Assembly (NCBI GenBank): GCA_913060565.1
Contig: CAJXRU010000005.1
Coordinates: forward strand, 1 to 64,000
Direction: 5' to 3'
DNA from: an uncultured Gammaproteobacteria bacterium
GTDB taxonomy: Bacteria > Pseudomonadota > Gammaproteobacteria > Enterobacterales > Psychrobiaceae
DNA: 64,000 nt
Below the pieces are notes generated by a model. The model did no database searches and was not told the origin of the DNA. It saw only the letters and a list, made by a program, of their open reading frames with translations. The translations under genes and the position numbers were made by a program. Below, one piece after another: positions 9,116 through 18,794 of this stretch (its first letter is position 1; every line of letters starts with the position of its first letter).

Positions 9116-10516
9116 TTAATTGATATCAAGTTCTTTCAATTTACGCGTAAGGGTATTTCGTCCCCATCCCAACTTCTTAGCGGCAAGCTGTTTATGCCCG
9201 GCGCTGCTCGTTAATGCACAATCAATGACAGTGCGTTCAAACTCAGGCATGGCTTGATTAAGTATCGCTTCATCACCATTGTTAAGCTGTTCCATACACC
9301 AAGCCCGTAGTGCTTGTTGCCAGTCACTGTGTTGGGTGAGTTGTGTCTTAGCTTGCGATAATTCAGGCGGTAAATCATTAATCAGAATTTCTTGTCCTGA
9401 TGCCATTACCGTTAGCCAGCGACATGTATTTTCTAATTGCCTTACATTACCTGGCCATTCAAGTGTAGTTATATATGTTTGCGCTTCTTTACTCATCTTC
9501 TTCGCTTCTACCTTTAATTCTTTGGCGGCGAGGCTTAGAAAATGATTAGCAAGCGTTGGAATGTCTTCTCGGCGTTCATTAAGGCTTGGAATATGAATTC
9601 TTATAACATTGAGACGATGGAATAAGTCTTCCCTAAATTCACCATCGGTGACGAGTTTTTCTAAATTTTGATGAGTGGCTGCAATAATTCTTACATCAAC
9701 AGAGACAGGCTGGTGGCCACCAACGCGATAAAACTGACCATCTGCTAAAACACGCAGTAGGCGAGTTTGAACATCTAATGGCATATCGCCAATTTCATCT
9801 AGAAATAACGTGCCGCCATTGGCTTGCTCAAATCGTCCTTCACGTACAGTGTTAGCGCCCGTAAAAGCGCCTTTTTCATGACCAAATAACTCTGACTCAA
9901 TTAAGTCTTTTGGGATAGCAGCCATGTTAAGGGCAATAAAGTTATTATCTTTGCGTGGGCTGTGCTTATGAAGGGCTTTAGCAACAAGTTCTTTACCTGT
10001 GCCTGATTGACCATTAATTAAGACACTGATACTTGAAGAAGATAATCGGCCAATAGCACGAAAAACTTCTTGCATGGCCGGCGCTTCGCCAATAATTTCA
10101 GGTGCCGGAGTTTGTTTGCTAGCTGATTTTTTTGCACGTTTGGTTTGCTCTAAACTGTGCTCAATAGCGCGATTAATTAATCCAAGCGCGTCATCAATAT
10201 CAAAGGGTTTAGGTAAATACTCAAATGCACCACTTTGGTACGCGCTAACGGCGCTATCGAGATCTGAATGTGCTGTAATTATGATGACCGGAATGTCAGG
10301 GTAGTGTTCTTGAACACGGCCTAGTAATTCCATACCATCGGTATCAGGCATGCGAACATCTGACACTATTACGCTTGGTTGCTCGTGTGAGAGTGCTTCC
10401 CATAAGCTTTCTGCTGCGGCGAATGTGGCAACACTAATGTTGGCACTTGATAATGCTTTTTCTAGTACCCAGCGAATAGAGCTATCGTCGTCCAAGACCC
10501 ATACTTGTTCAGTCAT
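9116..10516 (-). CDS. ntrC: Nitrogen regulation response regulator NtrC (NR-I)
   Basis: Sigma-54 activator of nitrogen-starvation genes, phosphorylated by NtrB. It has 466 residues. The receiver domain (1-120) carries the phospho-Asp in [14 protein letters not shown] (about 54). The AAA+ domain (about 140-375) has Walker A GQSGTGKE, the sigma-54 contact loop GAFTGA and Walker [14 protein letters not shown]. The C-terminal Fis-type helix-turn-helix ends [22 protein letters not shown]. Its ATG overlaps the ntrB stop (TAATG), so translation is coupled. Target sites for this protein are visible upstream of glnA and ntrB. Confidence 0.97.
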   Translation of the reverse strand: MTEQVWVLDDDSSIRWVLEKALSSANISVATFAAAESLWEALSHEQPSVIVSDVRMPDTDGMELLGRVQEHYPDIPVIIITAHSDLDSAVSAYQSGAFEYLPKPFDIDDALGLINRAIEHSLEQTKRAKKSASKQTPAPEIIGEAPAMQEVFRAIGRLSSSSISVLINGQSGTGKELVAKALHKHSPRKDNNFIALNMAAIPKDLIESELFGHEKGAFTGANTVREGRFEQANGGTLFLDEIGDMPLDVQTRLLRVLADGQFYRVGGHQPVSVDVRIIAATHQNLEKLVTDGEFREDLFHRLNVIRIHIPSLNERREDIPTLANHFLSLAAKELKVEAKKMSKEAQTYITTLEWPGNVRQLENTCRWLTVMASGQEILINDLPPELSQAKTQLTQHSDWQQALRAWCMEQLNNGDEAILNQAMPEFERTVIDCALTSSAGHKQLAAKKLGWGRNTLTRKLKELDIN

Positions 10517-11565
10517 TAGGCTTCCTTAATTACTGGCAATGAAACGGTAAATTCGGTAAATCCGGGACGTGATTTAAAATCGATACGTCCGTTATGTTGT
10601 TGTACTAGTGTTTGAGCGATAGATAACCCTAATCCTGTGCCTTGAGCGCGGCCAGTAATCATCGGATAGAACAGCGTGTTATGAAGGTGTGGCGCAATAC
10701 CTGGGCCGTTATCGATAATCTTAATTTCAATAGCCAACCGATGACGCTTTCCGTTAATAGTCACTTGGCTAGTGACTCGGCTCATAATCGTTAAGTGGCC
10801 GCTATCACCCATGGCTTGAATGGCATTTTGAATAATATTAAGTAGTGCTTGTTGAATTTGCTCATCATCAATCGAGATATCAGGAATGCTAGGATCGTAA
10901 TCCCGTTCAATGTGGATATCTTTGGGTAACTCAATGGAAACGAGTTGGATAATTTTTTCTAAGACTTGATGAATATTGTGTAATTGATGCTGGTGGTGCG
11001 TATTGGGGCCTAATAATCGTTCAACGAGGTTATTTAGGCGGTCAGCCTGCTCCATAATCATTTGCGTATATTCTTGATTGCTCTCATCAAGTTGGCGATG
11101 GAGTAATTGAGCGGCGCCGCGTAACCCACCGAGGGGATTTTTTATCTCGTGGGCGAGGCCTTTGACTAAGTTTTTAGCTAACTGTTGTTGGGTAAGTTGT
11201 TGCATCTCTTGTGAAATGCGTTGTTGTTGATCGACTTGTCTTATTTCTACCAGCAGTAAATGCTGTTGCTCCACCTCAATTGGACTCACACTAAGATCGA
11301 TTGTGACACTGCGACCATCAACGCAAATGAGTGTTGCTAAGTTATCGGTAAACCCCTGATCGGTTTCGAATACTTGGGAAAATAGCTGAGTATTTGAGCT
11401 GAGATGATGGAATAGTGTATTAAGGTGGCTTCCCGCCATTCGCTTACTGCTCAGTTTGAGGAGTTGTTCCGCTGCGGGGTTATTGTGATGTACACAAAGC
11501 TGTTGGTCGAGTAGAAAAATACTCGATACCACATTATCAAATATCGATTTATAAATGGTCGACAC
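10516..11565 (-). CDS. ntrB: Nitrogen regulation sensor histidine kinase NtrB (NR-II)
   Basis: Cytosolic PII-responsive kinase/phosphatase of NtrC. It has an N-terminal PAS domain (about 5-110), then the H-box GLAHEIKNPLGGLRGAAQLL (His about 140). The ATPase domain has NIIQNAIQAM (N box), DNGPGI (G1) and GTGLGLSIAQTLV (G2). There are no membrane segments, as expected. I choose the GTG at 11563-11565, which has GGAG six to seven bases upstream, over the TTG at 11575-11577 that opens the longest frame; the difference is four residues. It is transcribed with ntrC and preceded by an NtrC-type dyad at 11595-11611. Confidence 0.95.
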   Translation of the reverse strand: MSTIYKSIFDNVVSSIFLLDQQLCVHHNNPAAEQLLKLSSKRMAGSHLNTLFHHLSSNTQLFSQVFETDQGFTDNLATLICVDGRSVTIDLSVSPIEVEQQHLLLVEIRQVDQQQRISQEMQQLTQQQLAKNLVKGLAHEIKNPLGGLRGAAQLLHRQLDESNQEYTQMIMEQADRLNNLVERLLGPNTHHQHQLHNIHQVLEKIIQLVSIELPKDIHIERDYDPSIPDISIDDEQIQQALLNIIQNAIQAMGDSGHLTIMSRVTSQVTINGKRHRLAIEIKIIDNGPGIAPHLHNTLFYPMITGRAQGTGLGLSIAQTLVQQHNGRIDFKSRPGFTEFTVSLPVIKEA

Positions 11566-11594
11566 CCTAGGCTCCAAATTCGTAATCTAACTAA

Positions 11595-11611
11595 CGCACC
11601 ATTTTGGTGCG
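11595..11611. promoter_or_regulatory. NtrC-binding dyad upstream of ntrBC
   Basis: CGCACCA-TTT-TGGTGCG is a perfect 7-3-7 inverted repeat that fits the enteric NtrC consensus TGCACYA-N3-TGGTGCA. It sits 30-46 bp before the ntrB start and after the stop of the DUF4124 gene. This is where an autoregulatory site like E. coli glnLp would be expected to lie. Confidence 0.85.
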
Positions 11612-11649
11612 AAAGATTGACGATTGCAAACATATTGCTCATTTTTGGG

Positions 11650-12168
11650 CTATCGAGCTCTATTTATTGAGGCTTTATGCATGTAAACAACCGTTTCACT
11701 AGATGTTGCAAGAACTTTGCCACGACGGCCTTGCAGCTGTGCTTTTATTTTGATGATTCCACGATCTAATTCTTTGAGTGTAAAGGTGGTAGTTTGGACC
11801 GGAACGCCATAAGGCTTATCATTGATTAATAACTGAATTTTATAGCGGTTATCTGCCGCATGTGTAGTGCCCACCGTCACCGTTAACTCACCGGCATTAC
11901 TACGGATGGAGTCGCCATTGGTTGGCGATAGTATTGTAATAGTCGCTACTTCTTTCTCTGGAGCCTTTTCTGTGACTATAGGAGTTGGCAGTGGCTGAGT
12001 TTTACGAGTATTTATCGGTGGTAAGTTTACTTTTGTAGCACCGGGGAAAGGTTTATCTGAATAGACTACCGTGCCATCCTTATTTACTTTTTTGTAAACA
12101 GTAAAAGCGGAAACTTGATTGCTAATGATGACGTAGCAAATTAATAACAATCCAACAAAATATTTCAT
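11650..12168 (-). CDS. DUF4124 domain-containing exported protein
   Basis: A 172-residue protein with a signal peptide (about 1-21, ending VSA). A DUF4124 module follows at about residues 22-55 (FTVYKKVNKDGTVVYSDKPFPGATKVNLP). The second half (about 75-165) looks like an Ig-like beta-sandwich (ATITILSPTNGDSIRSNAGELTVTVG). The function of DUF4124 is unknown; such proteins are predicted to be periplasmic. It lies between glnA and ntrB on the same strand but is separated from glnA by a terminator, so it probably has its own promoter. A link to nitrogen metabolism is only positional. Confidence 0.85.
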   Translation of the reverse strand: MKYFVGLLLICYVIISNQVSAFTVYKKVNKDGTVVYSDKPFPGATKVNLPPINTRKTQPLPTPIVTEKAPEKEVATITILSPTNGDSIRSNAGELTVTVGTTHAADNRYKIQLLINDKPYGVPVQTTTFTLKELDRGIIKIKAQLQGRRGKVLATSSETVVYMHKASINRAR

Positions 12169-12236
12169 TACACGCCTTCAATTAAACGAGAGAAATATAA
12201 TAATGAGCCTTAACTGTGCATAATTCAAATTTCAAT

Positions 12237-12264
12237 AAAAAAGCCTGCAAGGTTGCAGGCTTTT
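12237..12264 (-). terminator. Intrinsic terminator of glnA
   Basis: Inverted GCCTGCAA (12243-12250) / TTGCAGGC (12253-12260) flanked by A-run and T-run. On the minus strand it ends in six U, 28 bases after the glnA stop. It could also work on the plus strand. Confidence 0.88.
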
Positions 12265-12291
12265 AGGTCTTTAAATTCGTTTAATCAGTGA

Positions 12292-13701
12292 TTAAACGCT
12301 GTAGTACATTTCAAACTCAACTGGGCTAACAGCAAGATTTAAACGTTCTACGTCTTTAGATTTTAACTCGATGTAAGCGTCAATCGCTTCTTTAGAGAAT
12401 ACGCCACCTTCAGTTAGGAAGTCGCTGTCTGCTTTTAGTGCATCTAGTGCTTCGCTTAGTGATTCAGCAACGGTTGGAATTTGTGCTGCTTCTTCTGCTG
12501 GAAGGTCGTATAAATCTTTATCCATGGCATCACCAGGGTGGATCTTATTTTTGATACCGTCAAGGCCAGCCATCAATAATGCTGCGAATGATAAATATGG
12601 ATTAGCCGTAGGATCAGGGAAGCGAACTTCGATGCGACGTGCTTTTGGTGACGGCACTACTGGAATACGAATCGATGCACTACGGTTACGTGCAGAGTAT
12701 GCAAGCATTACTGGCGCTTCGAAACCTGGTACAAGACGCTTGTACGAGTTAGTCGATGCATTAGTGAACGCGTTTAGTGCTTTAGCGTGCTTGATGATAC
12801 CACCAATGTAGTAAAGCGCCATTTCAGAAAGGCCGCCGTACTTATCGCCTGCAAATAAATTTTGACCATCTTTAGCAAGTGACATGTGACAGTGCATACC
12901 ACTGCCGTTATCTTGTGCTAGTGGCTTAGGCATGAATGTCGCTGTTTTACCAAATTCGTGTGCAACATTGTGAACAACGTATTTGTAAATTTGAATCTCA
13001 TCTGCTTTCTCAACGATAGTGTTGAAACGACAAGCAATTTCGTTTTGACCAGCGGTTGCTACTTCATGGTGATGTGCTTCAACCACTAAGCCCATTTGAT
13101 CCATTAGCATACACATAGCGCTACGGATATCTTGTGAAGAGTCTACTGGTGCTACAGGGAAGTAACCACCTTTAAGACCTGGACGGTGACCTGTGTTGCC
13201 TTCTTCGTATTCAGTGTTTGAGTTCCAACATGCTTCTTTGTCATCAATTGAGTATGACGCGCCATTGATGTCATTCTTGTAACGTACATCGTCAAATAGG
13301 AAAAATTCAGGTTCAGGGCCAAATAATACGTCGTCAGCGAAACCTGCGCCACGCATATATTCTTCAGCACGTTTAGCTACAGAGCGCGGGTCGCGATCGT
13401 AACCTTGCATTGTGTCTGGTTCTAAAATGTCACAACGAATGTTTAATGTAGGAATGTCTGTAAATGGGTCTAAAACAGCAGTAGAAGGATCAGGCATCAT
13501 GACCATGTCTGAATCGTTAATTGATTTCCAACCAGCGATTGATGAACCATCAAACATTTTTCCGTCTTCGAAAAAGTCTTCGTCAACTTGATGTGATGGG
13601 ATACTGATGTGCTGCTCTTTACCTTTAGTATCGGTGAAACGTAAATCAATAAATTTTACATCGTTTTCTTTAATTAACTCTAAAACATTTTCAATAGACA
13701 T
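12292..13701 (-). CDS. glnA: Glutamine synthetase, type I beta
   Basis: Forms glutamine from glutamate, ammonia and ATP; the main ammonia-assimilating enzyme, active as a dodecamer in the cytoplasm. It has 469 residues, as in enterics. Signature sequences are [10 protein letters not shown] (about 48), [12 protein letters not shown] and the ATP region [16 protein letters not shown]. The adenylylation loop MDKDLYDLP carries the target Tyr at about residue 398, so GlnE control is expected. The start has AAGGAA upstream. It is transcribed from the sigma-54 promoter at 13757-13772 under NtrC and ends at its own terminator. Confidence 0.98.
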   Translation of the reverse strand: MSIENVLELIKENDVKFIDLRFTDTKGKEQHISIPSHQVDEDFFEDGKMFDGSSIAGWKSINDSDMVMMPDPSTAVLDPFTDIPTLNIRCDILEPDTMQGYDRDPRSVAKRAEEYMRGAGFADDVLFGPEPEFFLFDDVRYKNDINGASYSIDDKEACWNSNTEYEEGNTGHRPGLKGGYFPVAPVDSSQDIRSAMCMLMDQMGLVVEAHHHEVATAGQNEIACRFNTIVEKADEIQIYKYVVHNVAHEFGKTATFMPKPLAQDNGSGMHCHMSLAKDGQNLFAGDKYGGLSEMALYYIGGIIKHAKALNAFTNASTNSYKRLVPGFEAPVMLAYSARNRSASIRIPVVPSPKARRIEVRFPDPTANPYLSFAALLMAGLDGIKNKIHPGDAMDKDLYDLPAEEAAQIPTVAESLSEALDALKADSDFLTEGGVFSKEAIDAYIELKSKDVERLNLAVSPVEFEMYYSV

Positions 13702-13756
13702 CTAGGTGTTTCCTTCTTACATGTTAAACATACAACAATTCAATTACTGCTCTCTT

Positions 13757-13772
13757 AGCTATAACTATGCCA
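13757..13772 (-). promoter_or_regulatory. Sigma-54 promoter of glnA
   Basis: Minus-strand TGGCAT-N5-TAGCT (13772 down to 13757) carries the GG at -24 and GC at -12 with exactly ten bases between, close to the consensus TGGCAC-N5-TTGC. Predicted start of transcription is near 13746, giving a leader of about 45 bases. The NtrC sites lie about 90-155 bp upstream, like glnAp2 of enterics. Confidence 0.82.
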
Positions 13773-13835
13773 AGACTTTAAGTTATTGATTAATTGTGTT
13801 TAATTGTTTTTTTGTTGTTGATAGTGCGCGATATT

Positions 13836-13902
13836 TGCACCAATAAGATCCCTTTGGTGCACCAACGTGGTGCGTAAAGGTTGTTTGCACCAAATTGCAA
13901 CA
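13836..13902. promoter_or_regulatory. NtrC enhancer: three TGCACCA elements upstream of glnA
   Basis: TGCACCA occurs at 13836, 13858 and 13886. The middle one forms a near-perfect NtrC dyad, TGCACCA-ACG-TGGTGCG (13858-13874). TTGGTGCACCAA (13854-13865) is an extra palindrome overlapping it. The outer elements have only weak second half-sites. The array is centred about 120 bp upstream of the predicted glnA start and is shared with the divergent typA promoter region. Confidence 0.8.
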
Positions 13903-14022
13903 TTTCGATGTGATGTGTGGTAGCTCATAAATTGACTAATAAAATCACCACTAACGCGGTATCAGCTATTAAATAGATAGCTTTTACTGAGACAAGTCTG
14001 TAGAATTTGCCGCCTAATTTTT

Positions 14023-14094
14023 GTACCCGTAAAGTTGTTTTATACGGTTTAGTCATGTGTTGGTCATACAACACAGGTAAATTGTTACGGGTAC
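14023..14094 (+). promoter_or_regulatory. Nested inverted repeats in the typA upstream region / leader
   Basis: The outer arms GTACCCGTAA (14023-14032) and TTACGGGTAC (14085-14094) are perfect 10-mers. Inside them are the perfect 7-mers TGTGTTG (14056-14062) and CAACACA (14069-14075). If transcribed, this makes a two-storey stem-loop ending 56 bases before the typA start codon. A smaller repeat, AGCTAT/ATAGCT, lies upstream (13964-13982). No known leader RNA family was recognised. Confidence 0.6.
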
Positions 14095-14150
14095 CCATGA
14101 TCTTTGAATAACTAAAGCAGATGCTGGTTATTCCTATTTAGGCGAAATAA

Positions 14151-15977
14151 ATGTCAAATAATATTACTGATATCAGCAAGTTGCGTAACGTTGCAATCAT
14201 TGCTCACGTTGACCACGGTAAAACTACCCTAGTTGACAAATTGTTAGCACAATCTGGTACGGTTGAGTCTCGCGGTGAAGCCGAAGAGCGCGTAATGGAT
14301 TCAAACGATCTTGAAAAAGAGCGTGGTATTACTATCTTGGCAAAACCAACTGCCATTAACTGGAATGATCATCGTATCAACATCGTAGATACTCCTGGAC
14401 ACGCCGATTTCGGTGGTGAAGTAGAGCGTATCATGTCGATGGTTGATTCTGTATTGCTACTTGTTGACGCTGTTGATGGTCCTATGCCACAAACACGTTT
14501 CGTAACGCAAAAAGCATTCGCTCAAGGCCTAAAGCCAATCGTTGTTATCAACAAAATTGACCGTCCTGGTGCTCGTCCTGATTGGGTTATGGATCAAATT
14601 TTTGATTTATTCGATAACTTAGGCGCTACTGATGAGCAGTTAGACTTTAAAGTTGTTTATGCATCAGCATTAAACGGTTGGGCAACAAATGATGTTGACG
14701 AACCGTCTGATAACATGAACCCATTATTTGATGCGATCCTTGAAGATGTTTCTGCGCCAGACGCAAACTCTGATGGTGATTTCCAAATGCAAATCTCTCA
14801 GCTTGATTACAACTCTTATGTTGGTGTAATCGGTGTTGGTCGTATTAAGCGTGGTATCGTTAAGCCTAACCAACAAGTTATGGTTTCTATGGCTGATGGC
14901 TCTACTCGTAAGGGTAAAGTTGGTACGGTAATGGGTTACTTAGGCCTTGATCGTAACGAAGTTGATGAAGCGCATGCGGGTAACATCGTTGCTATTACCG
15001 GTTTAGGTGAGTTAAAAATCTCTGACACTATCTGTGCCGTTGAAAATGTTGACCCATTACCTCCTCTAAGTGTTGATGAGCCAACAGTAACCATGACTTT
15101 CCAAGTAAACAACTCTCCGTTTGCTGGTAAAGAAGGTAAATTTGTAACCTCTCGTAATATTAGCGAACGTTTAGAACAAGAACTTGTTCATAACGTAGCA
15201 TTACGCGTAGAGCCAGGCGATGATCCTGATAAATTCCGTGTTTCTGGCCGTGGTGAGCTTCACCTAGGCGTATTAATTGAAACTATGCGTCGTGAAGGTT
15301 TCGAACTTGCTATTTCTCGTCCTGAAGTAATCATCAAAGAAGTTGATGGCGTGAAAATGGAACCGATGGAAAAAGTAACTGTAGATGTTGAAGAAGAGCA
15401 TCAAGGTACAGTTATGGAAAAACTAGGTACTCGTAAAGCTGTTATGTGTGACATGCAGTTAGACGGAAAAGGCCGTGTACGTATAGATTTCGATATGCCT
15501 TCACGTGGTTTAATCGGTTTCCAAACTGAATTCATGTCAATGACTTCTGGTTCTGGCTTAATCTACCATACGTTTGAAGAGTACGCAGAGCATAAAGGCG
15601 GCGATATCGGTCAACGTGCTAACGGCGTATTGATCTCTAACGCTACTGGTAAAGCATTAACTTACTCTTTGTTTAACCTACAGCAACGCGGTCGTTTATT
15701 CGCTAGCCACGCTGATGAAGTTTACGAAGGTCAGTTATTAGGTATTCATAGCCGTGATAACGATTTAACCGTTAACGCACTTAAAGGTAAGCAGCTAACG
15801 AACGTACGTTCATCAGGTACTGATGAAGCACAAGTACTTACGCCACCAATCGTTTACACACTTGAGCAAGCGCTTGAGTTCATCGATGATGATGAGTTAG
15901 TAGAAGTAACACCTGTAAGCATTCGTCTACGTAAGAAGCTTCTTACTGAAAACGAACGTAAACGTGCAAATCGCTAG
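14151..15977 (+). CDS. typA: Ribosome-associated GTPase TypA/BipA
   Basis: Translational GTPase of the EF-G family that helps large-subunit assembly and growth in cold and stress. It has 608 residues. The G domain carries AHVDHGKTT (G1, about 19), RGITI (G2), DTPGHADFG (G3) and NKID (G4). EF-G-like domains III and V and the BipA-specific C-terminal domain follow (about 390-608). The gene is divergent from glnA, as in E. coli. Its codons favour TAAC/CGT/GGT types of a highly expressed gene. An intrinsic terminator follows the stop. Confidence 0.98.
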   Translation: MSNNITDISKLRNVAIIAHVDHGKTTLVDKLLAQSGTVESRGEAEERVMDSNDLEKERGITILAKPTAINWNDHRINIVDTPGHADFGGEVERIMSMVDSVLLLVDAVDGPMPQTRFVTQKAFAQGLKPIVVINKIDRPGARPDWVMDQIFDLFDNLGATDEQLDFKVVYASALNGWATNDVDEPSDNMNPLFDAILEDVSAPDANSDGDFQMQISQLDYNSYVGVIGVGRIKRGIVKPNQQVMVSMADGSTRKGKVGTVMGYLGLDRNEVDEAHAGNIVAITGLGELKISDTICAVENVDPLPPLSVDEPTVTMTFQVNNSPFAGKEGKFVTSRNISERLEQELVHNVALRVEPGDDPDKFRVSGRGELHLGVLIETMRREGFELAISRPEVIIKEVDGVKMEPMEKVTVDVEEEHQGTVMEKLGTRKAVMCDMQLDGKGRVRIDFDMPSRGLIGFQTEFMSMTSGSGLIYHTFEEYAEHKGGDIGQRANGVLISNATGKALTYSLFNLQQRGRLFASHADEVYEGQLLGIHSRDNDLTVNALKGKQLTNVRSSGTDEAQVLTPPIVYTLEQALEFIDDDELVEVTPVSIRLRKKLLTENERKRANR

Positions 15978-15995
15978 AGATTAAACGTTAATGAG

Positions 15996-16021
15996 AGGCC
16001 GTCAATATGTCGGCCTTTTTT
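15996..16021 (+). terminator. Intrinsic terminator of typA
   Basis: AGGCCG (15996-16001), loop TCAATATGT, CGGCCT (16011-16016), then T to 16021. It lies about 20 bases past the typA stop. Confidence 0.85.
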
Positions 16022-16032
16022 GTGTCTGAAAT

Positions 16033-17277
16033 TTAATTCATTTGTGGTGCGTCGCAGTCTTCTAGATGCTCCGCCCATTCAATTGCTTGTTGATAATATT
16101 GATTGATGGTTTCAATAGGGATGCGTAACTTTAGCGCCTCACGCTCTGATAGATGCCAGCTCCCGTGTTCTAAATGTCTAATAGTACGTAATGCCATGCT
16201 AATAGGTGTTTGTGATAGATCATCGTCATCAAGGAGGGTTTCACAAATAACTTCATCCAATGATAAGCGTATGGTGATGTCTTGCATTGGAATATCCAGA
16301 ATGGCATCAATTAACGAAAACATCCCAGTCATAAACGCTTGATCGCAAATTGCGGGTGCTAAATCATTGATAACCAATTCACAAAACTTTGCACGAGTTG
16401 CGCAAATTTGAATGAGTTCAGGTGGCTTATCTTGCGCTAATACCGCGGTAAAAAATAATGAGATTAATTCTTTTAACTGTAATTCACCCATGTAGGTTAT
16501 GGCTTGTTTTACTGAGGTGATTTTACCTTTTAAAGGAAAAATTCCCGAGTTTACGTAACACAAAAGCTTGTAGACTAATCCACAATCTTTCTCTAACAAG
16601 CTTATAATTTTGCTGTAGTTTATATTTTTCTTATTAACTTCATTGAGCAGCATTACTAGCAATAGCTGTGTTGATTCGACTTCTTGGCTTTGTTTCATTT
16701 CCGGTTTACAAAAATAATAGCCCTGAAATAAATGAAAGCCCATTTCAATCGCTTGTTTATATTCGGCGTGAGTTTCTACTTTTTCTGCAAGTAATTTGAT
16801 GCGTGTTTTAGCCAGTAGTTCGCGAACCAAAGGCTCGATGTCACTGAGAGATGTATGTTGAATATCGAACTTAATAACACGCACTACGGTTAAAAATCGT
16901 TTCCATTCTGGTTTATAGACGAAATCATCAAGTGCAATTGAATATCCTGATTTCACTAGCTCTTGGCAAACTAAAAAAATCTCATTGCTTGGTGTTACGT
17001 CCTCTAATATCTCTATTAAAATTTCGTCTTTAGGTAAAAGAAAAGGTAATCGTTTTAGCAATGACTCTTCGGAGAAATTGATCAATGCGCGTTTACCGGA
17101 GGTAAATGGTTTGATGCCTTTGTTGAAATAAGTACGGCCAATCAGTTTTGACGTAGCGACATGATGATTGGTGTTTTCTGGATAAGCGTTTACCTGCCCT
17201 TCGCGAAAGAATAGCTCGTAGGCAGAAACTTGTTTTTTTCTGTTTAAGATAGCTTGTCGAGCAATAAAAACATTCAT
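16033..17277 (-). CDS. EAL-HDOD signalling protein (YuxH/CdgJ-like)
   Basis: Cytoplasmic regulator with an N-terminal EAL-like domain (about 1-200) and a C-terminal HDOD domain (about 205-395). The N terminus MNVFIARQAILNRKKQVSAYELFFREG is typical of the family. The EAL residues are degenerate (EILIEILED, ALDDF and AEKVET remain, but a full catalytic set is not seen), so it is probably not an active c-di-GMP phosphodiesterase. I use the ATG at 17275-17277 by family alignment, although no good ribosome site is visible. A TTG at 17307 would add ten residues. Related proteins affect motility and biofilm. Confidence 0.85.
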   Translation of the reverse strand: MNVFIARQAILNRKKQVSAYELFFREGQVNAYPENTNHHVATSKLIGRTYFNKGIKPFTSGKRALINFSEESLLKRLPFLLPKDEILIEILEDVTPSNEIFLVCQELVKSGYSIALDDFVYKPEWKRFLTVVRVIKFDIQHTSLSDIEPLVRELLAKTRIKLLAEKVETHAEYKQAIEMGFHLFQGYYFCKPEMKQSQEVESTQLLLVMLLNEVNKKNINYSKIISLLEKDCGLVYKLLCYVNSGIFPLKGKITSVKQAITYMGELQLKELISLFFTAVLAQDKPPELIQICATRAKFCELVINDLAPAICDQAFMTGMFSLIDAILDIPMQDITIRLSLDEVICETLLDDDDLSQTPISMALRTIRHLEHGSWHLSEREALKLRIPIETINQYYQQAIEWAEHLEDCDAPQMN

Positions 17278-17375
17278 AAAGGAACCAATATCAAGATGAG
17301 TTTCCAACCTAAGGTAATTCCTTAGTATTGTAAACTCTCATTACTCAAACTATGGTCTAATGACCGTTTCGAAAA

Positions 17376-17852
17376 TTACTCAACAAAAATGGCCATCTCT
17401 TCGCCAATTTGTTTACGCATATCCATTAATCGAATGGCTGTATCATGCTGTTTTTTATCTTCTTCGGTTTCTGGTGTCCAAGTAGGTACTTGAATGGATT
17501 CACCGTGCTCATCTACGGCGACCATAATCACGATACAGTGTGTTGTTAGGCGTTTATTGAGGGATTTAGGATCACAAGCATTGACTTCAAGCGCAATGTG
17601 CATTGACGATTTTCCAGTGTAAATAACCTTGCCTGTAACTTCTACTAGGCTGCCAACATGAATTGGCGACACGAATCGAATACCACCGGCATAAGCGGTT
17701 ATACAATAGCGACCACTCCAACCTGCAGCGGTTGCATAAGCGGCTAAATCTATCCATTTCATTACGGCACCGCCATGAACTTTTCCGCCAAAGTTGACGT
17801 CTTGAGGCTCTGCTAAAAAGCGCAACGTGAGTTCGCGTTGTGGGTTGTTCAT
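17376..17852 (-). CDS. Acyl-CoA thioesterase, hotdog fold (YciA/ACOT type)
   Basis: A 158-residue cytoplasmic hydrolase of acyl-CoA. The single hotdog domain contains DVNFGGKVHGGAVMKWIDLAAY (about 18-39), where the N and D positions match ACOT/YciA active sites, and GIRFVSPIHVGSLVEVTGKVIYTGKSSM. The chain ends with an extra helix (EEDKKQHDTAIRLMDMRKQ). It is a single gene between unrelated neighbours, and chain-length preference cannot be read from sequence. Confidence 0.88.
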   Translation of the reverse strand: MNNPQRELTLRFLAEPQDVNFGGKVHGGAVMKWIDLAAYATAAGWSGRYCITAYAGGIRFVSPIHVGSLVEVTGKVIYTGKSSMHIALEVNACDPKSLNKRLTTHCIVIMVAVDEHGESIQVPTWTPETEEDKKQHDTAIRLMDMRKQIGEEMAIFVE

Positions 17853-17916
17853 GGGGCTTCCTTTTACTTGGATTAACGCTTAATTAAATAATCTTATGAT
17901 CTAAATAAAAAATTTG

Positions 17917-18777
17917 CTAGCTTTGCTGCTTATTAAAGAAGTGGTTGAGCCAGAGAGAGAATAAAATAATCCCGCCGCCAACAGCTAATCTCGTCAAATC
18001 TTCATCTCGATTCCAAATGAGAATATTCACTACTAATCCAGCAGGAACTAGCGCGTTATTCATTACTGCCAGTGTTCCTGAATTCACTAGTGTTGCGCCT
18101 TTATTCCAAGCGAAATAACCAAGGCCTGAAGCGATAACTCCAAGATAAATTAGCACTCCCCATTGAGTGTTAGTGGTTGGTAATCTATCGATATTGCCAA
18201 ATAGCGTGAATAATATCAGCGCCACAATAAACGCGCCGACATAAAAGAGACCAAAGATTGAAGACTGCGATAGTTGATTATTTTCGTCAGATTCCATGAC
18301 ACGCTTGTATGCGACTTGGCCTAACGCAAAGCTAACATTAGCGCCTTGTACCACTAAAAAACCTAGTAGGAAGCCTTCATTGATGCCTTGATACTTTATC
18401 ATCATCGCACCGAACACTGCGACGACGGCACTCACTAAAAATCCCAATGAAAATCGGCGCTGACTAATATCGTAGAACAACGTGACATAAATAGGTGTTA
18501 ACACGGTAAACAGTAGAACTTCAGGGACGGATAAATAGAGAAATGATTGATAATAAAAACAATACATCATCCCCAGTTGTACACCGCCGATACTCATCAG
18601 TTTTAGTGCTAATGGCTTGGGCATGTTTTGTAGTTTAAGCAGTGGCAGAAATAACAACATAGCCAATGAAATACGCGTTAACGCAGAAAACCACGCGTCA
18701 ACTTGTCCTGCTAAATAGACGCCAATCAGGCTAAATGAAAAGGCCCAGAGTATGGTGGTGGCAGCTAAGTAGTTCAT
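17917..18777 (-). CDS. EamA/DMT-family transporter
   Basis: A 286-residue inner-membrane protein with about ten hydrophobic segments arranged as two EamA repeats. The first starts LAATTILWAFSFSLIGVYLAGQVDAWFSALTRISLAMLLFLPL, and the second includes LIYLGVIASGLGYFAWNKGATLV. Members export or import small metabolites; the substrate here is unknown. The gene lies 17 bp downstream of the ferredoxin gene on the same strand, so they may be cotranscribed. Confidence 0.9.
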   Translation of the reverse strand: MNYLAATTILWAFSFSLIGVYLAGQVDAWFSALTRISLAMLLFLPLLKLQNMPKPLALKLMSIGGVQLGMMYCFYYQSFLYLSVPEVLLFTVLTPIYVTLFYDISQRRFSLGFLVSAVVAVFGAMMIKYQGINEGFLLGFLVVQGANVSFALGQVAYKRVMESDENNQLSQSSIFGLFYVGAFIVALILFTLFGNIDRLPTTNTQWGVLIYLGVIASGLGYFAWNKGATLVNSGTLAVMNNALVPAGLVVNILIWNRDEDLTRLAVGGGIILFSLWLNHFFNKQQS

Positions 18778-18794
18778 AAGGCCTCAGTGTATTG

